In this document: piece by piece, positions 31,024 through 39,213 of the stretch
How the letters are laid out: the number at the start of each line of letters is the position of its first letter
Numbering within the stretch: the first letter of the stretch is position 1
Program-made: the position numbers and the translations under genes
From: Sarcina sp. DSM 11001
GTDB taxonomy: Bacteria > Bacillota > Clostridia > Lachnospirales > Lachnospiraceae
Length of the DNA stretch: 64,000 nt
Direction: 5' to 3'
Assembly: GCF_900101015.1 (NCBI RefSeq)
Contig: NZ_FNFZ01000021.1
Location: forward strand, 27,114-91,113
The notes under the pieces: generated by a model
The model's input: the letters and a program-made list of their open reading frames with translations, nothing else
What the model was told of the DNA's origin: nothing
Databases searched by the model: none

Positions 31024-32535
31024 ATGAAAGACACAAAACTCTCGGGCGGGAGATTCCGCCGGTTTATATTGCAGGCAGCGGCCGCTTTGCTGATCGCTGC
31101 TTCTATTCAGCCTGCACAGATCAGCTGTGCGGCACCGGGATCAGGGGATCAGGGCTCCATGATTTTATACGCCTCTTCAGAAAAGAAGAAGGATACCTCC
31201 AAGGACACCGCTTCGGAAAAGAAGAAGGATACCTCCAAGGACACCGCTTCGGAAAAGAAGAAGGAGCCCTCCAAGGACACCGCTTCGGAAAAGAAGAAAG
31301 ATACCTCCAAGGACACCTCTTCAGAAAAGAAGGAAGACAGCTCCAAGGATGCTTCTTCGGAAAAGAAGAAGGATACCTCCAAGGACACCGCTTCGGAAAA
31401 GAAGAAAGATACCTCCAAGGACGCTGCTGCGGATAAAAAGAGCACAGAAGCTGCTCCTGCTGAAAAAGAAGCCGAAAAGGCGGGGAAGACGGAAACTGCA
31501 GAAGCTGCAGCCACAACTGCGGCAGCAGTTCCTGCTGAGACTGCGGAGACCGCAGAGGCTGCCGCTCCAGCCCGGACGAAGACAGAATCCGCGACAGGAC
31601 AGGCGACAGACCAGACGGCAGAACCATCTGCCGGGGAGACTGCTTCCGGGGACCCGGAAAAAGAAACAGAAGCAGAACCTGCAGCTGAATCCGGAGAGAA
31701 TTCTGAGCCTGAAGAAGCCGGGGCTTCCGGTACGCAGACAGAACCTGCTGCTGAAGGAGAAGAAAAAGAAGCCGGCAAAGATGGCGGAGCTGCGGAATCC
31801 CAGGTCCATACAGTTACTGAACTGGAACTGGGGAGACAGTATCTGAGATATCTCGATGAGAGGACAGCCGCGGAGATGCAGGTCCGGGTCGACGAAGCCA
31901 GGGCTGCTTTTCAGCTGGAAAAAAAGAAAAAAGCCTACGCGGTAGAAAGGGATGCTTATCACAAAAAACTGTCCGGGGATAAAGTCTGGTCCAGCTTTAA
32001 AGATTACGTTTTTCTGGGAGACTCCCGGGTCGTCGGTTTCGATGTCTACGGTTTTCTGGATTCTGACAGGATCCTGGCGGATGCCGGTGATACGATTCTG
32101 GCAATTGACGACAGGGTCGAAGCCATGGAAGAGCTTTCCCCCCGCTATATTTTTATCAGTTACGGCATCAATGACGTCAATCTCGGCCTGTGGCCTACTG
32201 CCCAGGAGTACGCCAGGGACTTTGGCGCCAGGATCGATGAACTGCGCAAAAGCTTTCCGGAAGCGGAGATTTACGTCAATTCGATCCTCCCTGCGACGGA
32301 CGATGCCATAGAGCAGCATCCTCTCTGGGAGAACCTGCCGGAATACAGTGAAGCAGTGCGCCAGATGTGTGAGCAGAAGGAGATCTGCTTTATCGACAAT
32401 ACATCCATCGTAGAGGATCACAAGGACCTGTATGCCATGGATGGAGTGCATATAGCCCCGGATTTCTATCATTACTGGGCTGAAAATCAGCTCCTGGGGG
32501 TCTATGACCTCAAACACGGGTTCCTGTCCTTTTAA
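31024..32535 (+). CDS. Secreted SGNH/GDSL-hydrolase-like protein with Lys/Glu/Thr repeat region
   Basis: 503 residues. A signal peptide or anchor (hydrophobic about residues 13-30) is followed by seven 12-residue repeats of the form SEKKKDTSKDTA (about 51-135). A low-complexity Ala/Glu/Thr linker runs to about 260, then a Lys-rich helix and an SGNH domain (about 320-503). Catalytic blocks are intact: GDS at 332-334, GIND at 381-384 and DGVH at 473-476. This is an esterase or acyl-transfer fold acting outside the membrane. In Lachnospiraceae similar proteins accompany MBOAT acyltransferases, but none is encoded here. The ATG at 31024 is preferred over an upstream TTG. Substrate unknown. Confidence 0.85.
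   Translation: MKDTKLSGGRFRRFILQAAAALLIAASIQPAQISCAAPGSGDQGSMILYASSEKKKDTSKDTASEKKKDTSKDTASEKKKEPSKDTASEKKKDTSKDTSSEKKEDSSKDASSEKKKDTSKDTASEKKKDTSKDAAADKKSTEAAPAEKEAEKAGKTETAEAAATTAAAVPAETAETAEAAAPARTKTESATGQATDQTAEPSAGETASGDPEKETEAEPAAESGENSEPEEAGASGTQTEPAAEGEEKEAGKDGGAAESQVHTVTELELGRQYLRYLDERTAAEMQVRVDEARAAFQLEKKKKAYAVERDAYHKKLSGDKVWSSFKDYVFLGDSRVVGFDVYGFLDSDRILADAGDTILAIDDRVEAMEELSPRYIFISYGINDVNLGLWPTAQEYARDFGARIDELRKSFPEAEIYVNSILPATDDAIEQHPLWENLPEYSEAVRQMCEQKEICFIDNTSIVEDHKDLYAMDGVHIAPDFYHYWAENQLLGVYDLKHGFLSF
31176..31440. repeat. 36-bp in-frame tandem repeat inside the SGNH gene
   Basis: About seven 36-bp units encode the 12-residue repeats. Units 1, 2, 6 and 7 are nearly identical; units 3-5 carry substitutions (KKEP, KEDS). 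The repeat is open in other frames too, which explains overlapping spurious reading frames. Confidence 0.9.
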
Positions 32536-32612
32536 ATCAGATTCCCGTAATAATCAACTCATTCAACCTGCAGTCTGTTTTATGCGGTCTATTATATTGC
32601 GGTATATTATAT

Positions 32613-33632
32613 ATGGAAGAAAGAAGATCCCCGGGCCGTATGTCCCGGCGTAAAAAGAAGAACTCTGCCGGCCGTGCGGTAATAGTGGTTCTGTGTATCC
32701 TCCTGATCGGCGCCTGCGCTGTGCTGATGTTCAAAGATCAGAAACGGGATTTCCGGCACGGTGTATATCGGTGCAAAGACGGAAGACTGATGGAGGAACC
32801 CGCTGTTCCCGATCAGGAGATCATTGACGGGGTCAGGGAAGGGACGGAGCTGCTGGCAAAAGCACATCCGGAGATCAGGCAGTACATGATGCTTGTCCCT
32901 TCAGCGGCCTGTATTCAGTCGGAGTATCTTCCTGAAAACGCGGGAAAGGTGCGTGATCAGGCGCAGGACCTCGCGCAGATCCAGAGTGTTCTGCAGCAGA
33001 ACCTGGAATGGGTGGATCTGATCAGCTTGTTTAATGACCATGAAGGAGAGAAGCTTTTTTACGCCACTGCGCCTTATCTGACCGGATGGGGCAGCCGGTA
33101 TGCGGCGAAGGCTGCTGTCGGCGCGATGGGAGCGGAGTTTTCCAAATCCAGAGAAACCTGCTACCTGCTCTCTGATACTTATCAGGGAAATCTGGCCAGT
33201 GACCGGACTCTGATGCAGAAATACGGGGAGCATCCCGGAGAACGTCTCGAAATCTATGTTCCGGAGGATGAACCGGCATATTATCGCATTGATGAGGCGA
33301 GCGGGGTCTGGTACGGAACCCTCTATGATTCCTCCAGCCTGGACTCGGAAGATCCCTTTAATGTCTTCTTCGGAGGCGACAGACCGCTTACTGAGATCTA
33401 TTCGGCAGCGATCAACGGAGAAACACTTCTTGTCATCGGAGACCGGACAGCGAACAGCATTGTTCCTCTTTTTGTCTCCTCTTTTGAAAAGATCATACTG
33501 GTGCACCCGTCTGAGAGCACGAGATCCCTTATGTCCCTGGCTGAAAAGTACCAGCCGACAAAGATCCTTTATCTGTACGGTGCAAACACCTTCATGAAAG
33601 ATCGCTCATTGCTGCGGATCGCGTCGCAATGA
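32613..33632 (+). CDS. DHHW-like / AlgX-type protein lacking the catalytic residues
   Basis: 339 residues with one N-terminal membrane anchor (about 21-40) and an extracytoplasmic domain. The layout follows the DHHW family (AlgX/AlgJ-like SGNH proteins used in cell-surface O-acetylation). There is a VPSAACIQSEYLP segment, a region where DHHW would sit, and a C-terminal GDxxANSIVPLFVSSFEKI...ILYLYGANTFMKD block. Here the DHHW position reads TAPYLTGW (152-159) and the usual GDS nucleophile reads GDR (276-278), so the protein should be catalytically dead. It lies 77 nt behind an intact SGNH gene and may be its partner. No clear RBS at the ATG; a second ATG at 32640 is possible. Confidence 0.65.
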   Translation: MEERRSPGRMSRRKKKNSAGRAVIVVLCILLIGACAVLMFKDQKRDFRHGVYRCKDGRLMEEPAVPDQEIIDGVREGTELLAKAHPEIRQYMMLVPSAACIQSEYLPENAGKVRDQAQDLAQIQSVLQQNLEWVDLISLFNDHEGEKLFYATAPYLTGWGSRYAAKAAVGAMGAEFSKSRETCYLLSDTYQGNLASDRTLMQKYGEHPGERLEIYVPEDEPAYYRIDEASGVWYGTLYDSSSLDSEDPFNVFFGGDRPLTEIYSAAINGETLLVIGDRTANSIVPLFVSSFEKIILVHPSESTRSLMSLAEKYQPTKILYLYGANTFMKDRSLLRIASQ

Positions 33633-33731
33633 ACGATGATAACGACAAAAGCATATATCGGCGAGGCTTTTTGACAGCCTGTTATCGGTAACGGTTAGAG
33701 ATAATAAGCCCTGGCCTTGGAGGAAGAAGCA

Positions 33732-34835
33732 GTGACGGAAACCACAGGAAAAAAAGATTTTATGGAAACACAGGATCCGGCTGCTGTCCGTGCTGGAATG
33801 AAGACGGAGACCGGGGAGAAGACAGCCAGCTCAGGGCGGAATACTGCCAGGGCGGCTGGCAGGGGACATGAGGAAGCAGAGGACAGAGCTCCTGAGAATA
33901 CTGTCTCCTCAGAGACTCCCGCGATAAACTCCGCTCAGGCACCCGCCGCCACTCCTGCAGGGGATCCCGTTCCGGCTTTTGCCCCGGCTCCTGCAGTGGA
34001 CCCCGGTTCGATTCACACCCAGGCTGCAATGGGTGACCGCAGCGAGTATATCCCGGGCAATAGGACCGGCCGGGAGAACCATGAGGAGGAGAAGGGGGAG
34101 ATCAATCCCTTTGACTATCCCGGGACAGAGCGTGTGAGGATCCGGCATCTGGAGATGCGCCAGATCTCCCAGGAGGACATCGACCGTGTCCTCCAGCTCA
34201 CAGGGCAGCTCGAAGCCTTCGAGGTCCTCATGATGTACTATGACTGCGCTCTTGCCGAGGTCAGGACCAAGCTCGATGTCCTGAACAAAGAGGTGACCCT
34301 CAAAAAGAACCGCAACCCCTTTGAATCAATCAAAAGCCGGCTTAAAAAGCCCGTGAGCATCTATGAAAAACTGAAGCTCCGCCGGATCCCTTTTTCTGTC
34401 GAGAACATCGAAAAGTACCTCACTGATGTTGCGGGCCTGCGCGTGATCTGCTCCTTCATCGATGATATTTACAATATCAGGGACAGCCTGGCTGCCCAGG
34501 ATGATGTCAGGATCATCCAGGAAAAAGATTATATCGCACATCCTAAACCGAACGGCTACAGAAGCCTGCACCTGATCCTGGAGATACCGATCTTTTTGAT
34601 GCAGGAAAAAAAGTATATGCATGTGGAACTTCAGTTCCGCACTATCGCTATGGACTTCTGGGCAAGCGTAGAGCATACGATGAAATATAAAAAGGAAGTC
34701 AAGAACGAGGAGTCGATCGTAGAAGAGCTCAGATACAGCGCGGACCTGATCAACCAGCTTGACCGCCGGATGCTCCAGATCAGAGACCGGATCGAGATGA
34801 ATGAAAGTACCGGTGAGAGATCACAGTGGGTATAA
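33732..34835 (+). CDS. Small alarmone synthetase (RelQ-type GTP pyrophosphokinase) with long N-terminal extension
   Basis: 367 residues. The RelA/SpoT synthetase domain (about 150-355) transfers pyrophosphate from ATP to GDP or GTP to make (p)ppGpp. Seen are RLKKPVSIYEKL, LTDVAGLRVICSFIDDIY, DYIAHPKPNGYRSLHLIL and VELQFRTIAMDFWASVEH, matching RelQ/YjbM-class enzymes. There is no hydrolase, TGS or ACT domain. RelQ proteins are normally about 210 residues; the first 130-140 residues here are rich in Ala, Pro, Glu and Thr and look disordered. GTG start at 33732, 8 nt after GGAGG; the upstream TTG overlaps that site. A weak TTGACA at 33671 may be part of its promoter. Confidence 0.93.
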   Translation: MTETTGKKDFMETQDPAAVRAGMKTETGEKTASSGRNTARAAGRGHEEAEDRAPENTVSSETPAINSAQAPAATPAGDPVPAFAPAPAVDPGSIHTQAAMGDRSEYIPGNRTGRENHEEEKGEINPFDYPGTERVRIRHLEMRQISQEDIDRVLQLTGQLEAFEVLMMYYDCALAEVRTKLDVLNKEVTLKKNRNPFESIKSRLKKPVSIYEKLKLRRIPFSVENIEKYLTDVAGLRVICSFIDDIYNIRDSLAAQDDVRIIQEKDYIAHPKPNGYRSLHLILEIPIFLMQEKKYMHVELQFRTIAMDFWASVEHTMKYKKEVKNEESIVEELRYSADLINQLDRRMLQIRDRIEMNESTGERSQWV

Positions 34836-34889
34836 GTGACAGACAGCTGTTTCCGCCCTTTTCCATAGGGCAGACAGTCTGCAAAAAAG

Positions 34890-34953
34890 AGACAGGGGAT
34901 AGTTCTGAGTCTCCTCCTTGGAGGAGACTCAGAACTATCCCCTGTCTTTTTTC
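34890..34953. terminator. 28-bp perfect hairpin after the alarmone synthetase gene (REP-like)
   Basis: Arms 34890-34917 and 34920-34947 are perfectly complementary with a 2-nt centre and are followed by TTTTTT on the plus strand; on the minus strand the tail is a weaker T run. It acts as a very strong terminator. The arm contains GACAGGGGATAGTTCTGAG, related in layout to the palindromic elements at 58931-59072. Confidence 0.9.
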
Positions 34954-35090
34954 AGAGCAGAGCCGGAATTCCGGGAGCAGAATTACAATTCCGGGAGCAG
35001 AGCCGGAATTCCGGGAGCAGAGCCAATATTCCGGGAGTTTAGTCAAAAGCTCGAGAGCAGAGTCAAAGGTCCAGAAGCTGTGTCCGGTGT
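34951..35090. repeat. 20-bp tandem repeat, about seven copies
   Basis: Units start at 34951, 34971, 34991, 35011, 35031, 35051 and 35071. The middle four begin CCGGGAG, and the outer ones are diverged. The array ends at the stop of the minus-strand methyltransferase gene. Confidence 0.85.
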
Positions 35091-35101
35091 TTAGCACAGG
35101 G

Positions 35102-35974
35102 TCATTGCCCTGCTGACCATCTTCCGGCGGCGCCGCAGGGAAGGACAAGGCCGTTTCCGGTGACAGGAAGGCCGATCTCCTGTGATTCCACTGTTCCTTT
35201 ATGCAGCGGGTCGAGGACGGTGTGGAGCATGTAGCTCAGTACGGCGGGCTGCAGGCCGGTCGTGTAGGAGTTGACCAGCACGAAGAGGGGATGGTCGGAG
35301 AGCAGGAGGGCTGTTCTCTGCAGGAAGGGATAAATGCTTTCCTCGATCTTCCAGATTTCGCCCTTTGGTCCTCTGCCGTAGGAGGGGGGGTCCATGATGA
35401 TGGCGTCGTAATGGTTTCCCCTGCGGATCTCACGCTCTACAAATTTGCCGCAGTCATCCACCAGCCATCGGATGGGAGCTTCCCCGAGGCCGGACAGCTG
35501 GGCATTTTCTTTTGCCCAGGAGACCATTCCTTTTGATGCGTCCACATGTGTCACGCTGGCCCCAGCCGCTGCCGCTACAGCGGTGGCTCCGCCTGTATAG
35601 GCAAAGAGGTTCAGGACGCGGACGGGACGGCCGGATCTGATGCGGCCGCGGATCAGCGAGGAAAACCAGTCCCAGTTGACGGCCTGTTCAGGGAAAAGGC
35701 CTGTGTGCTTGAAGCTGAAGGGTTTGAGGCGGAAGGTGAGGCTGCCGTACCGGATGCACCAGTCGTCCGGGAGATCAAAGAATTCCCATTCACCGCCGCC
35801 TTTTTTACTGCGGTGGTAGTGGGCGTTGGGTTTTCGCCACTCCCTGCCGCGGGGGGTATTCCAGATGACCTGGGGATCAGGACGGATGAGGCGGTACTGT
35901 CCCCAGCGCTCCAGCTTTTCCCCCATGGAGGTATCTATTACTTCATAATCGGTCCATTGATCAGCGATCCACAT
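35102..35974 (-). CDS. Class I SAM-dependent methyltransferase (RlmI-like, DPPSY motif)
   Basis: 290 residues. The SAM-binding motif VLNLFAYTGGATAVAAAAG is followed by the acidic HVDASKGMVSWAKEN and the catalytic-loop motif DAIIMDPPSYGRG. This set is typical of RlmI/RlmK-type 23S rRNA methyltransferases and close relatives that lack the PUA domain. The start is the ATG at 35974, with AAAGGA 8 nt upstream; a longer frame to 36046 has no RBS. The exact RNA target cannot be stated. It is convergent with the alarmone gene and divergent from putP. Confidence 0.85.
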   Translation of the reverse strand: MWIADQWTDYEVIDTSMGEKLERWGQYRLIRPDPQVIWNTPRGREWRKPNAHYHRSKKGGGEWEFFDLPDDWCIRYGSLTFRLKPFSFKHTGLFPEQAVNWDWFSSLIRGRIRSGRPVRVLNLFAYTGGATAVAAAAGASVTHVDASKGMVSWAKENAQLSGLGEAPIRWLVDDCGKFVEREIRRGNHYDAIIMDPPSYGRGPKGEIWKIEESIYPFLQRTALLLSDHPLFVLVNSYTTGLQPAVLSYMLHTVLDPLHKGTVESQEIGLPVTGNGLVLPCGAAGRWSAGQ

Positions 35975-36381
35975 GGTGCCAGTCCTTTCTGCCGCAGAAT
36001 GTAGAAGTGACCGGCGATGGGTCCTTTTGACCCGGGGGGTTCTCATTCATGATCAATGCCGCATCGTTTTTTTCAGGAAACGAAAAAAGCACCCCGGGGG
36101 CCGGTCAAAGAGGGCAAGTCTATAATATTTGCAATAATTATCAAATCAGTGCGTAAAATCCCGGCCGGCGCAGGGCGTCGTCCGCGGGTACATCACCAGT
36201 ATTAATAGTCTACCTGCAGCTTTTAAAAAAGTAAATATGTGACTTTTCATTAAAATTAACTTGTGGTAAGATATTGTGGTTATCGTTTTATCGTTTTGAC
36301 GTTTTGACGTTTTGATGTGTTAAAGCGCGGAACTTTAAACGGAATCAGTACAATTTTAGAAACTATTGGAGAGGAGAGAGT
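35975..36381. other. Divergent spacer between methyltransferase and putP genes
   Basis: About 400 bp. A short-period repeat of CGTTTTGA occurs at about 36283-36318, shortly before putP. TGGTAAGAT near 36264 is a possible extended -10. No RNA gene or clear operator is visible. Confidence 0.4.
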
Positions 36382-37926
36382 ATGACAACAGCACAAATAA
36401 TCATTATTGCGACGATCGTGGTCTACCTGTTCGGCATGATGTTGGTCGGTGTCATCTTTAACAAAGCTGGCGCTGCGGATACGTCGGACGGTTTCTATAT
36501 CGGCGGAAGAAAGCTCGGCCCCCTGGTCACCGCCATGAGCGCGGAGGCGTCGGACATGAGCAGCTGGCTGCTGATGGGTCTTCCCGGCCTGGCTTATCTG
36601 GCCGGTGTGGCTGAGGTCGGCTGGACCGCCATTGGCCTGGCTGTCGGCACTTACCTGAACTTCCTGCTCGTAGCGCGGATCCTGCGCCGCTATTCAGAGA
36701 GGATCGGAGCATTTACCATCCCCGATTTCTTTTCCCGCCGCTATGCGGATCAGGAAAATACACTGTCAGTCGTGGCAGCTCTGATCATCATTATATTCTT
36801 CGTTCCTTACACAGCGTCCGGATTCAAGGCTGTCGGCACTCTTTTCAACAGCCTGTTCGGGATCGAGTATCATGTTTCCATGATATTCGGCGCTCTGATC
36901 ATCGTCTTCTATACGACGATGGGCGGATTCCTCGCTGTCTCGACGACAGACCTGATCCAGAGTATCGTCATGTCCATTGCCCTCATCACGATCATCTTTT
37001 TCGGCCTCGACAAGGCGGGCGGCATGGGTGTCGTGATGGAAAACGCAAAATCGCTTCCGGGTTACCTCAATATTATGCAGGGATATGATGTCACAACAAA
37101 TTCCGCTTCCAGCTACAGCCTGCTGAGCGTGGCGTCGACAATGGCCTGGGGCCTGGGATATTTCGGAATGCCGCATATCCTGCTCCGCTTCATGGGCATC
37201 CGCAATGAAAAGGAACTGACTATTTCCAGAAGGATCGCTTCCGTCTGGGTCGTGATCTCCATGGCAGTGGCCATTTTCATCGGTATCATCGGTTACAGCA
37301 TGTCTCTCGCGGGAGAGATCCCCATGCTCAATTCCAGTTCCTCGGAGTCCGAGACTATCATCATGAAGATAGCGGACCTTATGAGCCAGAACGGTTTCCT
37401 TTTCGCTATTGTGGCGGGTGTTATCCTGGCCGGTATCCTCGCGGCTACCATGTCCACGGCTGACTCCCAGCTCCTCGCGGCCGCTTCCAGTGTGTCGGAG
37501 GATTTCCTGCAGGATTTCATGCGCGTCAAGCTGACCGCAGCCGGACAGATGATCGCGGCGCGCGCTACAGTCGTAGGCGTCGCCGCCATCGCCATTATCC
37601 TGGCCTGGAATCCCAACAGCTCTGTCTTCCGTGTCGTCTCCTTCGCATGGGCGGGCTTCGGCGCGGCCTTCGGTCCCACCATGCTGCTGGCCCTCTTCTG
37701 GCGCAGGTCCAACCGCAAGGGAGCGCTCGCGGGTATGATCGCCGGCGGCCTGATGATCTTTATCTGGAAATTCGGGATCTCCCGTCTCGGCGGTGTGTTC
37801 GCTATCTATGAGCTGCTCCCCGCTTTCCTGATCGGTCTTGCGGTAAACGTTATTGTGAGCCTTATGACAAAAGAACCCTCGATGGTCGTCACCAAGATTT
37901 ACGACGAAGTGCATCGCAAACAGTGA
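36382..37926 (+). CDS. putP: Sodium/proline symporter
   Basis: 514 residues, a sodium:solute symporter family member with about 13 membrane helices. The segments SAEASDMSSWLLMGLPG and FGMPHILLRFMGI are near-identical to the PutP signatures, and the helix with ILAATMSTADSQLLAA bears the sodium-site Ser/Thr residues. It takes up proline with Na+ as nutrient or osmoprotectant. Start ATG follows GGAGAGGAGAGAGT. It is a single-gene unit with its own terminator. Proline specificity rests on family similarity. Confidence 0.92.
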   Translation: MTTAQIIIIATIVVYLFGMMLVGVIFNKAGAADTSDGFYIGGRKLGPLVTAMSAEASDMSSWLLMGLPGLAYLAGVAEVGWTAIGLAVGTYLNFLLVARILRRYSERIGAFTIPDFFSRRYADQENTLSVVAALIIIIFFVPYTASGFKAVGTLFNSLFGIEYHVSMIFGALIIVFYTTMGGFLAVSTTDLIQSIVMSIALITIIFFGLDKAGGMGVVMENAKSLPGYLNIMQGYDVTTNSASSYSLLSVASTMAWGLGYFGMPHILLRFMGIRNEKELTISRRIASVWVVISMAVAIFIGIIGYSMSLAGEIPMLNSSSSESETIIMKIADLMSQNGFLFAIVAGVILAGILAATMSTADSQLLAAASSVSEDFLQDFMRVKLTAAGQMIAARATVVGVAAIAIILAWNPNSSVFRVVSFAWAGFGAAFGPTMLLALFWRRSNRKGALAGMIAGGLMIFIWKFGISRLGGVFAIYELLPAFLIGLAVNVIVSLMTKEPSMVVTKIYDEVHRKQ

Positions 37927-38005
37927 TCTGCCCGGAGCTGATCCTTCAGAGGAAAAGCGCGGGATTGAACAAGAATTGAACAGCGATTGAAAAGTGATTG
38001 CTATC

Positions 38006-38056
38006 GGCCTGAGGTCCAGGGTGCCCTGACACTCCGGACCTCAGGCCTCAGTTTTT
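38006..38056 (+). terminator. putP terminator
   Basis: GGCCTGAGGTCC (38006-38017) pairs perfectly with GGACCTCAGGCC (38036-38047), followed by TCAGTTTTT. Just after it a unit of about 20 bp, TTTTAAAACGGGAA..., is repeated (38053-38095). Confidence 0.9.
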
Positions 38057-38173
38057 AAAACGGGAAAAATCCTTTTAAAACGGGAAGAAACCTTTTTTCA
38101 GGGAATGAAGCGATTGCACCTCTTTCCGGACATTTTTTACCGAAAAAAATCGGTATACAGAGACAAAAACCGC

Positions 38174-38202
38174 TTGCGCAACCCCGCGAAGCATGCTAAT
38201 AT
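38174..38202 (+). promoter_or_regulatory. S10 operon promoter
   Basis: TTGCGC (38174-38179) and TAATAT (38197-38202), spacer 17 bp, with an extended TG (38194-38195). It lies 300 bp before rpsJ. Confidence 0.7.
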
Positions 38203-38208
38203 ACTTTT

Positions 38209-38499
38209 TGCTGTGACATGATAGCTGTGAAGCGTGAGGTTGCTGCGGAGCTTCCGCAGGTTTTCCGTGGAGCGAATGTCTGGAGCACTCTTCATGAGCC
38301 ATTTGGAGAGCGGCTCGCAAATCTGACGACAAGTCACTGTACCGATAAATGTCTGCAGGGCGGCTGCGCTGCCTGAGCAGAAACGACGTGTGTGAGCACG
38401 GTTTTTATTTTTGAGAGACCGCGATACACACGGGCTAGTGTACAGTCACCGCTTGTCGTACTTACCCAAAAGTGCGAAAAGAAAGGGGACTATTTTTTT
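38209..38499 (+). promoter_or_regulatory. Long structured leader of the S10 operon
   Basis: About 290 nt between the promoter and rpsJ. Hairpins include CTGCGGA/TCCGCAG (about 38244-38260) and GAGCC/GGCTC (about 38296-38315). A CTGCAGGGCGGC.../GCTGCCTGAGCAG element lies near 38352. A leader of this length suggests autogenous control by an operon protein (L4 in proteobacteria; S10-type leaders are reported in some Firmicutes). I cannot assign it to a known family. Confidence 0.45.
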
Positions 38500-38817
38500 A
38501 TGGCAAATCAGGTAATGAGGATCACTTTGAAGGCGTATGATCACGAGCTCGTGGATGCTTCCGCGAAGAAGATCATCGAAACAGTTAAGAAGAACGGCTC
38601 CCAGGTGAGCGGCCCCGTTCCGCTTCCCACCCGCAAAGAGGTTGTTACTATCCTCCGCGCCGTTCATAAATATAAAGATTCTCGTGAGCAGTTCGAGCAG
38701 CGCACTCATAAGCGCCTGATCGACATCATCACTCCCACCCAGAAGACGGTGGATGCTCTCCAGAGACTGGAGATGCCCGCAGGTGTTTACATCGACATCA
38801 AGATGAAGACGAAATAA
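38500..38817 (+). CDS. rpsJ: 30S ribosomal protein S10
   Basis: 105 residues, standard. The start is the ATG at 38500, with AAAGGGG 10 nt upstream; an open frame 36 codons longer runs through the leader and is not coding. Key segments are [18 protein letters not shown], the [16 protein letters not shown] loop and the HKRLIDI hexamer. S10 is a head protein of the 30S subunit and, as NusE, links NusG and RNA polymerase to ribosomes. First gene of the S10 operon, unusually far (396 nt) from rplC. Confidence 0.97.
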   Translation: MANQVMRITLKAYDHELVDASAKKIIETVKKNGSQVSGPVPLPTRKEVVTILRAVHKYKDSREQFEQRTHKRLIDIITPTQKTVDALQRLEMPAGVYIDIKMKTK

Positions 38818-39213
38818 TACCTGACCTGACAATGCTTGCTGCTGCACTCTCCGTGTGCAGTTGGTAAAAAGAAACCGCCGGATCACACGATCCCACAGGC
38901 GGCGCCCGCCCCGCAGTTCAATGGCCACGCGGCGCGGGAGGAAGTTAACCTCTACTAGTATGACATCCCGGCCCGTTCATTCCGGTCGATTCCTTATTAT
39001 ATAGGAAGAAGATGAAGAGAACGGCGCAGGAGCGGCACATCCCCCGCCGGCCAGACAGCAGACCGACGGTAAATAAATCAACAATGATCCCTGTATCAGG
39101 GAACATATATGAAGGAAGCAGAATGCGCAGGATGCCAATGCGCGCTGTGGATGCGCTGATGTCCGCTGTAGACAAAAAGCCGAGGGCCATGCCCTGGCAG
39201 AAAAGAGGTAAGA
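38818..39213 (+). other. Unusually long rpsJ-rplC spacer
   Basis: No gene supported. It contains a GCACTCTCCGTGTGC hairpin (about 38843-38857), CCTGTATCAGGG (39091-39102) and GCCGAGGGCCATGCCCTGGC near 39179. A 95-codon open frame from 39012 runs out of phase into rplC and has no RBS. Confidence 0.4.

Noticed and set aside
30774..31036. Cys-rich minus-strand peptides (75-86 codons)
   Set aside because: Direct translations of the 17-bp repeat array, with no RBS; not cysteine-rich secreted peptides.
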